A DNA stretch of 64,000 nucleotides. Source: Merluccius polli. Its lineage: Eukaryota; Chordata; Actinopteri; Gadiformes; Merlucciidae. The position numbers were made by a program, and so were the translations under genes. The notes beneath the pieces are model-generated. The model ran no database searches. It was given only the letters and a program-made list of their open reading frames with translations, and had not been told where the DNA came from. The stretch covers positions 1 to 64,000 of the forward strand of contig JAOPHQ010002906.1 of the NCBI GenBank assembly GCA_030340625.1, in the 5' to 3' direction. Each line of letters begins with the position of its first letter. Position 1 is the first letter of the stretch. Shown piece by piece: positions 45,096 to 58,808 of the stretch.

Positions 45096-45889
45096 CGCTG
45101 TAGGACATGCCATGTACCGTGTCTCCTACCACTGGTGGCCCCTGGGGACCCGTTACCGTGGCAATGAACAGGAGTCAACTGCAGCTACACCGGGGCCGTG
45201 TGTGGCAGTGTGTGTGGCAGTGTGTGTGTGTGCGTGGCAGTGTGAGACCTAGAATGCATATAGTTAATTGCATATGTGCCGTTAATCTTTTTGTGTCCAT
45301 TTGTGTACATGTGTGTGTTGATGTGTGTTGTCTGTAATGTATTTTTTGTTTCGTTGTTTGGCTGTGTGTGTACGTGTATATGTGTGTATATGTGTGTATG
45401 TGAGTATGTGTACCACATACATATACACACACTGACATTTGGTCAGTATTATCAGTGTATTGCTGTGTTGCATGGTGTGCATGTAAGCAATTGTGTATGT
45501 TACTCTTTGCGTGCTGCATGTGTTTGATGTGTGCGTGTGTGTGTGTGTGTATATATATTTGTGTGGGTCTGGACATCTTTGTGTGTGTGTGTGTGTGTAA
45601 GGTGTCCAAGGGGGCCATTAGGAAAGCTTTAATTGCTGTTCCACTCTCCTCCGCGGTCACACCTCGTCCTGCACTATGGCTCTGCAACCTCATCACACAC
45701 ACACATGCACACGCACACGCACACAGGAAAAAACTGCGCTAATTAGAGACAGTCCCATCCCCACACAGGGTGACCACGGACCCTGCGAGTGGGTGTTCAC
45801 ATGTTTGTATGAATGCTAGTGTGTGTATGTGTGTGTGTGTTTTTTTATAATGTACGTTTGTTAATCGTTAATCGTGTGAACGACCATGA

Positions 45890-45934
<45 letters not shown>

Positions 45935-46238
45935 GGAATAGACACAAGCTCTCCCCTTACGTTTTTGAACCGCTAGATATTTCTAGATATTGCTGGCTGA
46001 GCCGGCAGCGTCCAGAGTCTCGACGCAGGGTTTTAAAGGGCTGTGAAGACGGCAGAGAGCGATGGAGTGAAACACAAGCAGCCGTCAGGAGCCACAGAGG
46101 TGTGGTCCCAGAGGTCAGCCTATAGGAAGCCGTCCACCACCTCCCGTCACATGTAGTTCATGGGTTTTTTCTTTCATGCATATTTCCAGCACAAATGAGG
46201 AATCTCATTAAGTGACATACGACGCTCTCCTGTGTTAA

Positions 46239-46277
<39 letters not shown>

Positions 46278-46810
46278 GATGGCTGTGTCTGTGGATGTGT
46301 GACTGTGTGTGTGTGTGTGTACATGTGTGTGTTTGCACAATACTGAGTACAGCAGAAAACAGCCTGATACACACTTATGGCGAACAAGCAAATTCTTCAG
46401 AGGAAATGCTGACCGGCAGATGAGTTGCCAGGACTGCTGGTAAAACAGAAACAGCCAGTGTGTACAAAACGAATGCACATGCAGAGGAACGGGAAAGTGC
46501 CTATTATTATATCTGGCCCTCTGTCAAATGTATGGACTGTGTGAAGAACTGCTAGAACCGAGGGAGACCTAGAGATAGAGAGAGATATGTATGCAGAGAG
46601 AGAGAGAGAGAGAAAATGATACAAGATGAAAGATAAAGGGACCAAGAAAGAAAGGACAGGCAAAATGAGAGAGAGGGAGAAAGATGAAGAGAAAATGTGG
46701 ACACAGCAGAGAGATTGAAGACAGTCTGTCAGATAATGACGGCTACAGTATTCCAGTTTATGGGGGTGTGTGTGGTGTGGTGTGTGTGTGTGTGTGCATG
46801 CATGAGATAC

Positions 46811-46900
46811 CCGTCTCATCTTCTGCAGTCTCCTTGGCGATAAGCTCTTGGTGCTCGTGGGAGACCCAGCACAGAGTGTCGCCCCTTCATCCTCTTCCTC
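46811..46900 (-). CDS. dennd1b: dennd1b exon (90 nt), acidic then basic linker
   Basis: Acceptor CTGTCTGTCAG, phase 0 in and out. It encodes EEEDEGATLCAGSPTSTKSL then SPRRLQKMRR. It sits where human DENND1B has ENEEDYGTCSSSVQ, and its phase fits both neighbours. The donor GTATCT is weak, so the 3' border is the least certain part. Confidence 0.65.
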
Positions 46901-47320
46901 CTGACAGACAGAGACAGAGACAGAGGGAGAGATAGAGAGAGAGAGGGAGTTGGTTGAAAACCTTGACTGACCAATTATAAATGAGTGATTAAAATATAGT
47001 TGGGACTAGAAGTGGGAGCGTGAACATTCATGTGGTTGGCCGGGATACAGGTCACAGTGTCAAAACTCTTCGGAAGCAAGAATAACTTAAGTTTACTTAA
47101 ACTGTGAGCTGTCAGGTGACACGCCCTTTATGGGGATAGAAATAAGTGAATATTTTGGTCTTGTTTATGCCGTTGGTATTTAAGGTCAGTCAGAGATTGA
47201 GTCATCGCTGTGCACAAAAGTACAAAAGTAAAAATGTACATATATTTGTCAGATCTTTTAAGTCTGCATTCAATTAATTTGTCTGTGTCAGTGTATTCTG
47301 CAGAGCTGCATACATGTTAA

Positions 47321-47363
<43 letters not shown>

Positions 47364-47968
47364 ACGTGTGTACGTGTGTGTGTGTGTGTGTGAGAGATCA
47401 TTGCCTACTCCTGTTCTGTTCGCTGTGTCCCCTCTCCTCAGTCTCTCACTGACAGATCAAACTGCAATTTCCTCATCAAAGCCATCAATGCTTATGGAAA
47501 CATACACCTCGTTACATTAGCTTTGAGGAAATCACAGCCCACTGATGAAATATGCACACAATAACCGTGGGGGTGTGGGGGGGTAGCGACTGAGAGTGAG
47601 AGAGAGAAAGGGGGGGGGGGGGGGGGGGAGTGAGCGAGGAAGGGCCCCGATGACATGACATAGCCAGAGGGGCCTGGGTTAAAGACATGCGGGCTCTTGC
47701 ACAAAGCGCCTGGCTCGCTTCACAAGTCATTAAGAGCTGGCCAATCAGAACCACACACTCCCAATGTAAGACAGCCCCCCCCCCACCCCAAACACATACA
47801 CACAATCACACACACACACACTGCTTCTATGAGGAGGTGAGTGTGCGCATGTGTGTCCATCGACGTGCTCCTGAAAAAGATTTGCGAGTGTGCATGTGTG
47901 TGCGTGTGTGTAAATGCACGTGTGTGCGTGTGCGAGGTGATTGGGACAAGGTGTCGGCGGTGGCGTAC
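46901..47968 (-). other. dennd1b intron
   Basis: Unique sequence with a GT repeat (47320-47390) and a G run (47610-47628). No exon was recognised. Confidence 0.6.
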
Positions 47969-48025
47969 CCGTGCTTTGAGTCGGCCCTTAATGTCCCGGA
48001 GGCCTTTCTTGGCGTGACTCCTGGC
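47969..48025 (-). CDS. dennd1b: dennd1b exon (57 nt): basic helix
   Basis: It encodes ARSHAKKGLRDIKGRLKAR, 19 residues, phase 0 to 0, donor GTACGC. The human counterpart AKNHAKLGLKEVKSKLKHK has the same length, so the exon borders are secure. Confidence 0.93.
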
Positions 48026-48862
48026 CTGCGAGCAGAAGGAAGGAAGTCCACGGTCAGGACATTCATTACCAGGCGCATCACGGCCGCTTTAAACATGCTT
48101 AGTTTCATGTCAGATCAAGGCCCGCTTTGATCCGGGCGGGGCCCAGGAACGCACAGACAAATGAACACAATGGCATCCGATGCACATCCTCGTAGCAGCA
48201 GCCCCTCGCTGGAGCCACACCTGACCTCTCGGGCCAAAAATAACCATGGCTCCAATCCCTCGCACTGTATTAGGACAGGGCAATGTTTTCCGCTTGTCAT
48301 GTGAAATCGCCGAAGTCATTGATTTGTGGAATTCAATATGGATATCGATTTCTTAGGGTCCCAGTTCAATGCGAGTTTTTGCTTGTTGCACGTAAACATA
48401 AAGATCACTATAATATTTGATTGACGCCACAAATGAGACCATCATGAATGATTCATTGAGAGATAATATATTAATGTGTACAGCACCTTTAACCAATAAT
48501 AATACGAATAAAGGAAATTGTGATTGACAGGGAAGATGGATGCCCCGAACCAATCAGTGTAGAGATGCCCTGATTGGACAGGAATGAACCGGGGGCAGTT
48601 AAAATCTCAATTGTCTCATACAGAGGACAGGCGCAGCGTCAACCAGAATCAACGCATTTCACTCACTAATAGCAGACGGATGGCTGTGGCATTTCTAACA
48701 AATTACACTCAAATAATAGCTCTTAAATCGTACCTACAGCACTTTTAATCTGGAGGTATAATATTAGAATAAGGTACTGATGGTAGCCCAGCACTAGAGG
48801 ATATATAGGGTATAGGATATGGAAAGTAGGTAGTCAATGAGTATAGTCGTGAATGAGCTTAC
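48026..48862 (-). other. dennd1b intron with dispersed repeat, copy 2
   Basis: Sequence at 48515-48750 matches the repeat at 29800-30045. I searched this interval by eye for an 11-residue exon like human ATPAVRTAYKF and found none. Confidence 0.6.
48515..48750. repeat. Dispersed repeat, copy 2
   Basis: Diverged copy of the 29800-30045 repeat in the same orientation, sharing GTGATTGACAGG, AACCAATC, GATGCCCTGATTGG-like and TACCTACAGCAC in order. Confidence 0.7.
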
Positions 48863-48898
48863 CTTAGTCACCGCAGTGTTGATAAGTGCTCCCCCCCT
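48863..48898 (-). CDS. dennd1b: dennd1b microexon (36 nt)
   Basis: It encodes RGGALINTAVTK between acceptor TGTGTTTCAG and donor GTAAGC, phase 0 to 0. Human has KGGALFNTAMTK, the same length. Confidence 0.93.
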
Positions 48899-49249
48899 CT
48901 GAAACACACAACATGCACTGGCTTCAGTCTTCCCGTGTACGACACACACACACACGGTTAATTAGTTTTACATTGTATTTCCCCACCACAAGACACAACA
49001 ACACAGTTCTCACCTCCACACAACAAGCATACAGTGTATAAATAATACAGAGCGTGGTAAACGAATGAGATCTCTGACATACAGCCACATATTTCTAGCC
49101 TCCACCACTGGTCTTTATTTAGACGCCTGTCATAGACGGAGTGACTTGCACTCTGACACCACTGGGCCAAAGAGATCACGGCGGCGCAGGATATATATTT
49201 TATCTTCATACATTTCTTCTCATTTCATCTTTCTGTTTGTCCCAAGTGG

Positions 49250-49287
<38 letters not shown>

Positions 49288-49640
49288 ATGGACAGAGAGT
49301 AGGTGGGTTGGGAGGTGGGTGGGTGGGCAAATAGCAAATTGGCTAAACAACATAAATGGCAGGAGGCGTCCCATGATTCTGTGGCGGGGCAAGGAAGGGC
49401 TGATGGGAGGGGAAGGGGTTGAGGGTAGGGGGGAGGGGGTAGGGGAGAGGTGGAGGTGAAGACCCGACGTGCTCTCGTGGAGCCCTGTCAGTCAGGAGAC
49501 GTGAACTTTACCAAACCTTTGAAGAGCACTCCAGAGGACTAATTCAGCCTCCGCTGACGGCACAGTCGGGAAAAGCAGGAGAGGGGAGGGGAGGGGGGAG
49601 AGAGGAGAGAGGGAGATGGGGGGAATACTGAGAGTAGAGA

Positions 49641-49691
<51 letters not shown>

Positions 49692-50102
49692 AATGAAGAC
49701 TGGGGGAGATCTGTGTTCGTGGGGTCGGTTCTGTGGAGTAACGCCTGTGTTCGCTGCCAGATCAACATGTCATGTCGGAGGATGTCTTGTCACGTCAAAA
49801 CCATTTCCGTCCCCCCACCCCCCCCACGCCTAACCCCTTCCTCAGCCCCATCTGTCTCCACTGTCCTATTGCACGCGCCGCTTCTCTCGCTCTCTCTTAT
49901 ACACACACACACACACACACACTTCCCCATCTCCCCAACAGCAGCACTTCAAACACTGAGTCGTGTCAATCAAGGGGTTCAATTAAATAGAAGTCGGGGG
50001 AGAGAAATAAAAAGCAGAGGAGCATCATGGGTTAGAGACGCCCAGGACATAAAGGATGCATTAGATGAAAGTGTTTGGATAACAGGAGTGGCAGGACCGT
50101 AC
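48899..50102 (-). other. dennd1b intron
   Basis: Contains CT (49254-49281) and GA (49647-49690) repeats and G-rich tracts. No exon was recognised. Confidence 0.6.
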
Positions 50103-50143
50103 CTTCACCGTGTGCATCCACTGTTGATAAGACCGTGAGTTAC
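50103..50143 (-). CDS. dennd1b: dennd1b microexon (41 nt)
   Basis: It encodes the end of a split Ser, then NSRSYQQWMHTVK. Acceptor CCCTGTCAG, donor GTACGG, phase 1 to 0. Human reads NPRSYQQWVHTVK. Confidence 0.93.
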
Positions 50144-51262
50144 CTGACAGGGTGTAGAGGAAGACACAGAGGAAGCATGAATTAATCATTCGCCGCTCAA
50201 CGCTGTTTATTCTCTAGTCTACTCTTAGCGCTCGCACAGGGGCATTACATTCATTATAGCTACCATGTTGTTACGTAGTATTATTATTATTATTATTATT
50301 ATTATTGTAACACTATAATTCATATTATTGTATTGTTAGGAGTAGCTACTTCAATGCCCATGTTGAACAGGAAATACTGTACGTTTCCTCATTGTTCAGT
50401 CATTGCAATGCATTGTTGAAGCGTTGTGGCCAATAGCACAGTAAAAAAACTGATACATTCAAGAGGGGGAGAAGAGACACAGGAAGAGATGCAAACTGAG
50501 GCCAATAATCTGTCTGTGTACATATAGATGTGTCTGGTGTTTCCCAACTTCAATATCAACCGCAAGAGAGCACCCCAGGGTGCTCTAAGGCAGTTTGTCA
50601 GAGGACTTGAGTATGGCAAGAGCCTTGTCCTGTCCAAGTAATACAGTGGAATACTTAAACCATAAGAAAGATAATAAATATAAAACGATTCATGAGGGTA
50701 AATAGAGAACCATGACATTCATTTGAGAGGTTCACTAGTGTAGCAAGGCTGGGGTTCTTGGTCATATTCATGAGAATATCTGTATAAAGCTGTTATAAAG
50801 CACTCATCTTACCAGGATGATGACTAACCAGTGAGAGTTCATTGGTAGGGACAGAAAACGGCTCCATTATTAAGACTGAACTATTTTCTGTGCATTAGGT
50901 GTGTTGATACAAATCCTCAAGGCCTAAAGATATTCTTGTTGGCATAACTTTTATTTTATACCACTGTCTCTGGGCATTTACACTTTTTTGCTTTTGCCGT
51001 CACTCAAATAATCCATATTCCTTAGCAATGTAGTTATTATTTTATGGGTTTTTTTGTGTGATAATTTCTCGAAACCAATGATGCTCTCCTCTCTCTCTCC
51101 CGGTTCTGGTCCGGTCATGTCCTTATTTTCTCCACGGCTCACACACGCACCCACAATGTGTAATATGCCAAATGAAGCTAGTTTGAGTGATTGATAGGCG
51201 AGGCGCTGTGTGGTGTGTGTGTGAGTGTGTGTATGTGTGTGTGTGTGTGTGGGGGCACTCAC
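50144..51262 (-). other. dennd1b intron
   Basis: About 1.1 kb of AT-rich sequence with an ATT triplet repeat (50279-50307) and a GT repeat at the right end. No exon was recognised. Confidence 0.6.
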
Positions 51263-51353
51263 TTCCACAGAACCCCCCCTCTGTGATCTCCTCCTCGAAC
51301 ACGTCGGTGAAGCCCCGGCCTGCGTTCAATTTGGCCAAGCGCCCGTCGATAAA
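51263..51353 (-). CDS. dennd1b: dennd1b exon: end of dDENN region
   Basis: It encodes FIDGRLAKLNAGRGF then TDVFEEEITEGGFCG, phase 0 to 1, acceptor CGCTTGCAG and donor GTGAGT. Human DENND1B is FIDGRLAKLNAGRGFSDVFEE, whereas DENND1A has FIDGRLDLLNSGEGF. This is the clearest evidence for the B paralog. Confidence 0.96.
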
Positions 51354-53064
51354 CTGCAAGCGTAAATCACAACGCGCTTATTACGCCGAGACGGCGCTCG
51401 CACACACACATGCACATGATTAAGAAGAAAACACACGCACACACACACCACATACACACACATTATTCCTACACACTCACACCCCCCCACAGCAGAGGGG
51501 TATTAGTTGGACCTGGCGGGCCCCGGAGCCTCTACATTAGCTTCAGGTGAGGGGGATTTGGTAATGTGGAGCAGCTGAGGGATTAGAGACAGCAGCCTAC
51601 ATGCTGCCTGCTGTCTGAGAGGCGGGGAAGTTTCATTTCCTCTGCTTTGTCACGTGGGAGTGTGTAAAAAAAAGGACCCATCTCATAAATACGGGGCCCC
51701 TAATAACCCAGGCGGCTACAACGTCGCATTGGCAGACGTAAGACAAAAAAAAACATTAAAAAACAAAACAAAACATGCATGGATAGACGTGTGGAGCACC
51801 CACGACTCCCATGGACATGCAGATGTACACGCACAACCGTGTACCACACACAGTTCAGGCAAGAAGCACACGCAAGATATTTGCACACACACACACATGC
51901 ATGCACGCACGCACGCACCTCAGCTCCCCACGATTAAGAAAACTAAAATAAATACATCCCCTAGACATTTTTCAGAATGAAAAATAAGAACACAAACACA
52001 ACAAGGTAAACTCTACTGAGGTTTCTGCCATCGTGTGACCAGACAGAGCGAGGACTGGAGGAGAGAGAAACAACAACACGAGAGAGAGCAACAACAATGT
52101 AATCTCTCTGGAAGTCCTGAACACATCAAAAGGATCGTGTGCTATGATCAGGGCCGTGATAACCGCTCTGGTGCTCTGGACGGCGCACAAGGACGACGCT
52201 CTACGTTGTTTTGTACTTTGAAACACACAAGCGTCTCCCGTCTTTAATTCAATTTTCTACGTTTTTTGAAAACCTTCAGAGGGACGGCATAATGGCAGAC
52301 ATTGAGTCACACTTGGCCCCACACTGTTCCAGCACACGATTTCTTCCCATAGTCGTGTCCTTCTAGGTTCACATGAGAATAATATCAAATACAAGCAAAA
52401 TGTTCATCTCTAAAGCGTTTGGTGAACATAGCGACGTTCTATTAACCGACTTCAATGGCTTTCATCCTTGCGATCCCACATTACAGTGGGATCCAAGTCT
52501 TTTGTTTCGTCGTCTTTGTAACGGCTTCACTGCAACAATACTAAATGATGCCGTTGTTGTTTTGGACCTTTTGGTTTTGGACTGTGGTCTGTTGACGGTG
52601 TTGACGGTGTTACATGCGATCATGTAGACAAGTGTTTTGGGCACCGGTCTCGGGGGAGATCTGGATAACTAGCTTGCGACACCACCACCACCACCACCAC
52701 CACCCCCACCCCCACCCCCACCGCATCCTCCTCTCTTCTGCTGTGGTCAGATGGGTTGGGGGGAGGGGGGGTGGAGTGGGTGAAGGGCTGCTCCATCATT
52801 AGATTCTTTTAATGAGAGGTGAGACTGGAGTATCCAGCCATTGCCTGGTTGCTTCGCTGGTCCAATTAGTGCAGATAATCAACCCAAATCATCACAGTAG
52901 CCAAAGCCTCCACTTACCCCCCCCCCTCGCCCCGGCTCCCTGCCCAGATTACCTGCCTTACTGTGCTCCTTAATTAGTTATTACTCAACAATGGCAGTGT
53001 ATGGGATCACCGGCCGCACACACACACACAAGCATGCACATACACGCACAGACATGTGTGCGTG

Positions 53065-53110
<46 letters not shown>

Positions 53111-54035
53111 TATCTGCATCCATGGACACAAAAGACAACGCTCATTTGCTTTAGAAGGCCATCCTTTCAGACCACATCCTTTGAACAGTAAAGAAAACAC
53201 AATATTTCAGTCATTGCGTTCAAAGACAAATTTGTGTCATTCAATTCAACAAATGATGTTTGGATTGTTTCATGCTGGTTTTGGCCCATTTGTGTATTGG
53301 GTGAGACAGGAAGAGAATTTCTCCATTGGGGGTTATGACAGACCTCGCCTAGCTGGGTTGTGACTTGTAAACGTAAGGCACTGTTTGCAACGTGTTGATT
53401 ACAGGTGAAAACACGGGAGCTGCCACCTCTCTTGTTGTTCTGTCTCCGTTTCACAGGATTGCTTCATTTTAATTTTCAATCAATTAAATGACATTCAAGA
53501 ATACAATTTGAATTGAGAGTTGTGCTTACTTATAGGGACACAACATGTAATACATCATACATATTATATGTAGCTTAAATATAAAATCTGGGTCCCATGG
53601 GAGAAGAAGACGGATTGGGAAACAGTAACCTTGAGCAACTGCACAAAAAGTAGTTCATATTAAACTCTTCAATTAAACTTCTCTGATAAGAGTTTCTTTG
53701 TTATGTGTGGTATCTAACAGGGGTTAGACACCACACAGAGGTTATATCGGCTGCTGTTTTTTCACCCACCGCATTAAAATGGCCCTTAATATTACTTTAC
53801 TTGTCTAATTTTATAACATTTTGCTGAGTTGCTTTTAGAAATTGTGCTGCTATACATAAAATGTGTTTTTTGTTCTTGCTGTGGGTTTGACAAGGATTCA
53901 ACGAGAATCAGAACTGACTGGAAAATGAACCTGTTTGAATATACTGGAGCAGTATACTCAAACTTGACTTTTCAAATAATGTAAAGCGGGCTATCACCCC
54001 AAAGCAAGTCTCTGTGAGCAAATTATTATTAGTCA

Positions 54036-54066
<31 letters not shown>

Positions 54067-54074
54067 CTGTGTGT

Positions 54075-54125
<51 letters not shown>

Positions 54126-55297
54126 GTGCGTGCGTGTGTGTGTGCACGTGGCTGTGTGCCTGCGTGTGTGTGGAGGAGCAGTGGGCGTATGATGGGAAGC
54201 AGTTTAATGTTGACAGGCACTTCCCTCGCATTCTTTTGGCAGCCGTCTCCTGTTTGTCCAGAACAGAGATGTTCTGGTGGACTGCACCACAGCGGCTCCA
54301 ACCGATACCAAAACACACGATACTTCACAGAGCATCAGCACGCTTAAGACCAGTGAAAAGTGATGCTTACTTCTATTGCCGTTCTCTCACCAAAACTAGA
54401 TTAGGGCTTTTGGAGACCTTAAAAACACAAGTGTGAATGTAATACTCTGCAATGCCTGGCTTTTGTTTGCAAATGAATCCAATATTAATATGTTTCCAAA
54501 TATGTCATGGGACATCCTGAATAAGATCAGCTACAGGCACGGCATCAACCGAGCATCAAGTCGCCTTGGTTGGAAAGAAGAAAGGGACAAGTAAGCTTCT
54601 TAGGATTGATGATTTCTACTGGGGGGGGATCAGGGAATTTTAACACCATTATTAGATATGTGTCCTTCTTACCAACCTTGGTTTCAATCTGCACTATTAA
54701 ACAAACGTGTTTGTGCTGTGTGGCAGCGAAAGAATCCAGATGCCATAGCCAAAACCCGAGCAGAAATACAAATATTCAAATATGCATTGCAGCTTAATGT
54801 TTAACTATAAAAGTACTTTATCACATATTTATTCGAGAACTGGCTGGAATAAAGAATTCATTTTGAAAAAGACGAACGGAGGAGAAGATAGAACAGAGAT
54901 GTGTGTGTGTGTGTGTGTGTGTGTGCACCCCCCCCCCCCCCAGACACACACACACTTCTATTTCTCTGTGCTTCTCTCAGTGAGGGGATGCAGGTCACGG
55001 CCGGAGCAGGGCTGGGGCGGACTGCTGGCCTCCTCCCCTCCAACAGGCAGAGGAGTGGAGGAGATAACCTCCAGCCACCCCTCCCCTGAGCCCAGGAGGA
55101 GGAGCTGCTGGTGGGGTCTATAGATACGAACTGCTTTCCCAATGCTACTGATTTTGACTGGAGCAGTGTGCCTGGGGGACGCTTTGAACCCCTCCCAACT
55201 ATCTGCTCGGCCTGGGAAAATGATGGACCCGGGCGGAGAGTCCAGAGAGACAAAGGGCCAATTGAAGACCACTACTAACTGCTCTCCCTCCCTCCCT

Positions 55298-55332
<35 letters not shown>

Positions 55333-55740
55333 ACGCACGCACACACACGCGCACATGCACACACACACACTCTCACTCCCTCAAGGGGGGCTGAATCATG
55401 GTGCTATCGTGGGTCAGGGAACTCCCAGAAACGGTTAGAAAGGAGTGAGAGGAAGTGTGTGGAGATAGGAACACCTTGGCTTGGGAGAGAGCAAGCCGAG
55501 CCAGAGCCAGAGCCAGAAAAACAACAAAATACGTTGGGTTTAGAGAACCGCAACACACACATACCAGGGGGGGGGGGGTAACACAGCAGCACAGCTAATC
55601 ACTACGTCACTGTGCATTTGATTTATGGAGGACCACATGTACACACACACACACACACACACACACAAATGCACCCAGATACACAAAAGTCACAGACAGA
55701 AACAGACAGACAGACAGAGAGATAGACAGGAGGTATGTAC
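51354..55740 (-). other. dennd1b intron (4.4 kb)
   Basis: Holds CAC/CCCCAC (52680-52722), CA (53064-53107), GT (54043-54120), and GT plus C-run (54901-54942) repeats. No exon was recognised in the rest. Confidence 0.6.
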
Positions 55741-55842
55741 CTGTTTAAACAGCTGCAAGTTGATAGCCATAGACAGGAAGTTCCTCATGGCACTGGACCG
55801 ATGATTCGCAAAGCTCTCCTCGCAGAATGTGATTGGCTCCCC
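55741..55842 (-). CDS. dennd1b: dennd1b exon: dDENN region
   Basis: It encodes GEPITFCEESFANHRSSAM then RNFLSMAINLQLFKQ, 34 residues, phase 0 to 0, acceptor TGCTGATCAG and donor GTACAT. Human has GEPITF ... LQLFKQ here. Confidence 0.95.
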
Positions 55843-56347
55843 CTGATCAGCAAAACAATACACAAATACACAAATGTCATGATTACTTTTCTGGCTATGA
55901 ACATTACAAAGACAGGCAGATGATTAAAACATGAGATGGATTGTGGGGTTCTGGTTTCTGGCCAATAGAATGAGCAGCAGGAAGGTTGCTTGGTGAATCC
56001 AACATCATTTGATGCCAAGTAAAATGAACAATCGCAGAATGTGTTGTGCATGCAGCAAGTATTTTTCAAACTTGTATGCCCTTGACAATGGCAAACCAAA
56101 ATATAAAAAAAATATTTAAAAAAGAATGAAAAACGCAAACCTTACTCCACCTTACCCCCACTATTCCCACTCTCCCCACTTCCACGGGAGCAGAGAAGGC
56201 CAGTACACTTTACACAGCATTATATCACATCATCATTACCATGTCTTACATCATGTCTCCTGGCCTGTGAGCTACAGAGACGTGCAGGATGACAACAGAA
56301 CCACTGCAGGCCAATCACACGCAGCCCTGTGGCATTACCCACCATGC

Positions 56348-56402
<55 letters not shown>

Positions 56403-57531
56403 AAGATAATTCTCAGAGATGCTCCAAATTCATCCGGTGGGGAGAGAGCGTACTTTGCCCGTTGGAGGCTACGAGCACAGTGGGGCGCATTAGAATAATA
56501 ATTATAAAAATAAAATAAAAATAATAATAATTAAAAACTTGACGACACACGGGACCAACCCGGTTTCATGGGCAGGCATATAACGCCACTGGCCTGAGTT
56601 ACATCACGGGAACAGCGCTACACTAAAATCACTAGGAGGCTTTAGAAGGCTTTAGAAGCGCTTTATATCTTGAAAGCTGGTTTTTAGATCCCGTCTCTAT
56701 CTTGCTGCCGTAGTCTTGGACCAGCCACACAAGGGGAACTGAAGCCACTGAACGCCGCCGTGATGCAAGGAGGTACCAGGGCCCGACAACAATGAACTGC
56801 CGCCATGTGTTAAGATGGCTTCTAGGCTGGTTTGGTTGCAACTAGCAACCCAATAAAGCATGTTCCCTTTAGACGGGAAATTACAGAACGGTGAAAAAAT
56901 TGTTGAAAAAAGACCGTAGAATGGAATTGTAAGAGGAAACCCAGATTCATGAAGCTGAACACACACACACAAAAAGAAAATGACAGCAACAATTAAAAAA
57001 AAGGAGGGCCTGCTTTAGTGGCTTGTTTTCTGCTGAGACGCAGTAAAAAAAAAAAGAATAATTGGTAAAAAAAACCAAAACAGTTTCAAACCGTTGACAC
57101 TGGTCGCTCGCAATTTTTCATTTTCTCATTCTCCAACCTGTTCTTTCACCGCTCCAGAGTCGGTAGCCTGCATGTACCTGGCTACAGGAAGCTGTGAAGT
57201 CGCCACACCTCTCGGCGCCAAGCTATTCCAGGTTCACCTGCCAGACGCGCGAGGCTGCGCTCCGATTGGGAGAAACAGCAGGCGGCAAGGATGGGCGCCA
57301 GCTGAAAATTGATGACCTATATAATTCTGTTCTAATCAGCTGTTTGCTCTTCCCACTCGTTATCATTCCCCTGTATTGTTTCATTTACAACTCAGCAGGG
57401 GCTCCGACCACGTACACCCCCCCCCCCGCCCCCCCCCCTTCTCTCTCTTCTGTTGAGGCACAGGAGCCAGTGAAAATGACAGCCCTACTCATCGAGCGAG
57501 GGTCGTTTTCTCACCTCGGAAAAACACATTC

Positions 57532-57607
<76 letters not shown>

Positions 57608-57608
57608 T

Positions 57609-57654
<46 letters not shown>

Positions 57655-58682
57655 CACACAGACAGACAGACAGACAGCGACCGACAGAAGTGTCTGCGCA
57701 CGCTAAACGCGCGTGACTCTCGAAGCTTGTTTATTATTTCGCTAACAAAAAGAAAAGACAAAAAAACCCACAAAACCTGTGTACAAGTGTGAGATTCCTC
57801 ACAAAACAGGTGCACCACGCAGGCAAAACTAAACTTGCCGCACGGGGAGAGGGTGCGCATGCTCTATTCCGGCCGCTGGTGTCTAAGGGAGGCAGTTTGT
57901 TCACATATAGCTCTAGTACACAGAGAAAAGAAGGAGACAACATCAATAATGTAGCGCCTTCTCTCCGGGAGTCCACACAGTCCAATTAATCTCAAAGCCA
58001 AAAGGAACAAAGGCTCCGCTATTTGACAAACAGGACATGCTGTTAGCTTGCCCGCTCGCTCTGACTGGAGACTTGATGAGCAGACGGCAGCTAGGGCAGA
58101 ACTGTGGAAGGTGGAGGTGGTGGTGGTGGTGGTGGTGGAGCAGGAGGGAGGGAGGGAGGGAGGGAGGCGCTTTTTGAAGAAACACCAAAGGTGGCTAAAA
58201 CGGATCTTCAAAGTAAACGTCCGGGCTCCTTCCAGCACCTCTGACATTTGAGCGGTGGAGACAGGCCCCTCCTCGGCTCTCCTCGGCGCTGGCTGAACAC
58301 ACAGCTTTGACTTCAGTGAAAATGAAAAACGGCCCCCATGACTCCGGTGGCACCCACACTGAAATAGACGCGTACGGAGAGCTAGGCGTGCCTGGCCCGG
58401 GTCAGTCCGTATTCATGCATCAAAATGGTCACATATAATATACGACACCGTTGCGGGCCTTTCAAACCACCAAACTCTATTGAGAAAATTCTGTATTGTT
58501 TCAGGTGATTGGACATGAGAGATTTGGAGTGCATAACACATAGACAAACAAACATTAATAACTTACGAGTAGCAACACAGTGGTATTAAGCAGGGGCTCA
58601 AAGTAGGGACCAAATCAGAATGCGGTGAGAAAAAAAAACTAATCAAAGAGTCAAAATAAAGCGGGAGCTGTGCGACACTTAC
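55843..58682 (-). other. dennd1b intron (2.8 kb)
   Basis: Contains a CT repeat (56350-56398), a 70-bp GA repeat (57534-57604) that changes into GAAA tetramers (to 57648), GGT and GGGA repeats (58115-58166). No exon was recognised. Confidence 0.6.
57534..57648. repeat. (GA)n to (GAAA)n compound purine tract
   Basis: About 115 bases of one-strand purine. Mirror-symmetric GA tracts of this length can form triplex DNA. Confidence 0.92.
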
Positions 58683-58808
58683 AGGTTTGTATCGGAGGGC
58701 GTCCCGGTACGATCCGAAGAGGGCCGCCTGCGCTCGCAGGAAGGCCCTGGAAACACCACTTCCTGTCGCCGTCGACTGCTTCTTCAGCTTGCTCTTCAGA
58801 GAAGATAC
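58683..58808 (-). CDS. dennd1b: dennd1b exon: DENN/dDENN junction, first exon visible
   Basis: It encodes VSSLKSKLKKQSTATGSG then VSRAFLRAQAALFGSYRDA and LRYKP, 42 residues, phase 0 to 0, acceptor CTCTCTCCAG and donor GTAAGT. This matches human DENND1 VISSLKNKLKKQ ... ALFGSYRDALRYKP. The preceding DENN exons are not in the window. Confidence 0.96.

Noticed and set aside
47827..48130. Plus- and minus-strand frames spanning 47.8-48.1 kb as independent genes
   Set aside because: Only the 57-nt dennd1b exon within them has homology and splice sites; the rest is intron.
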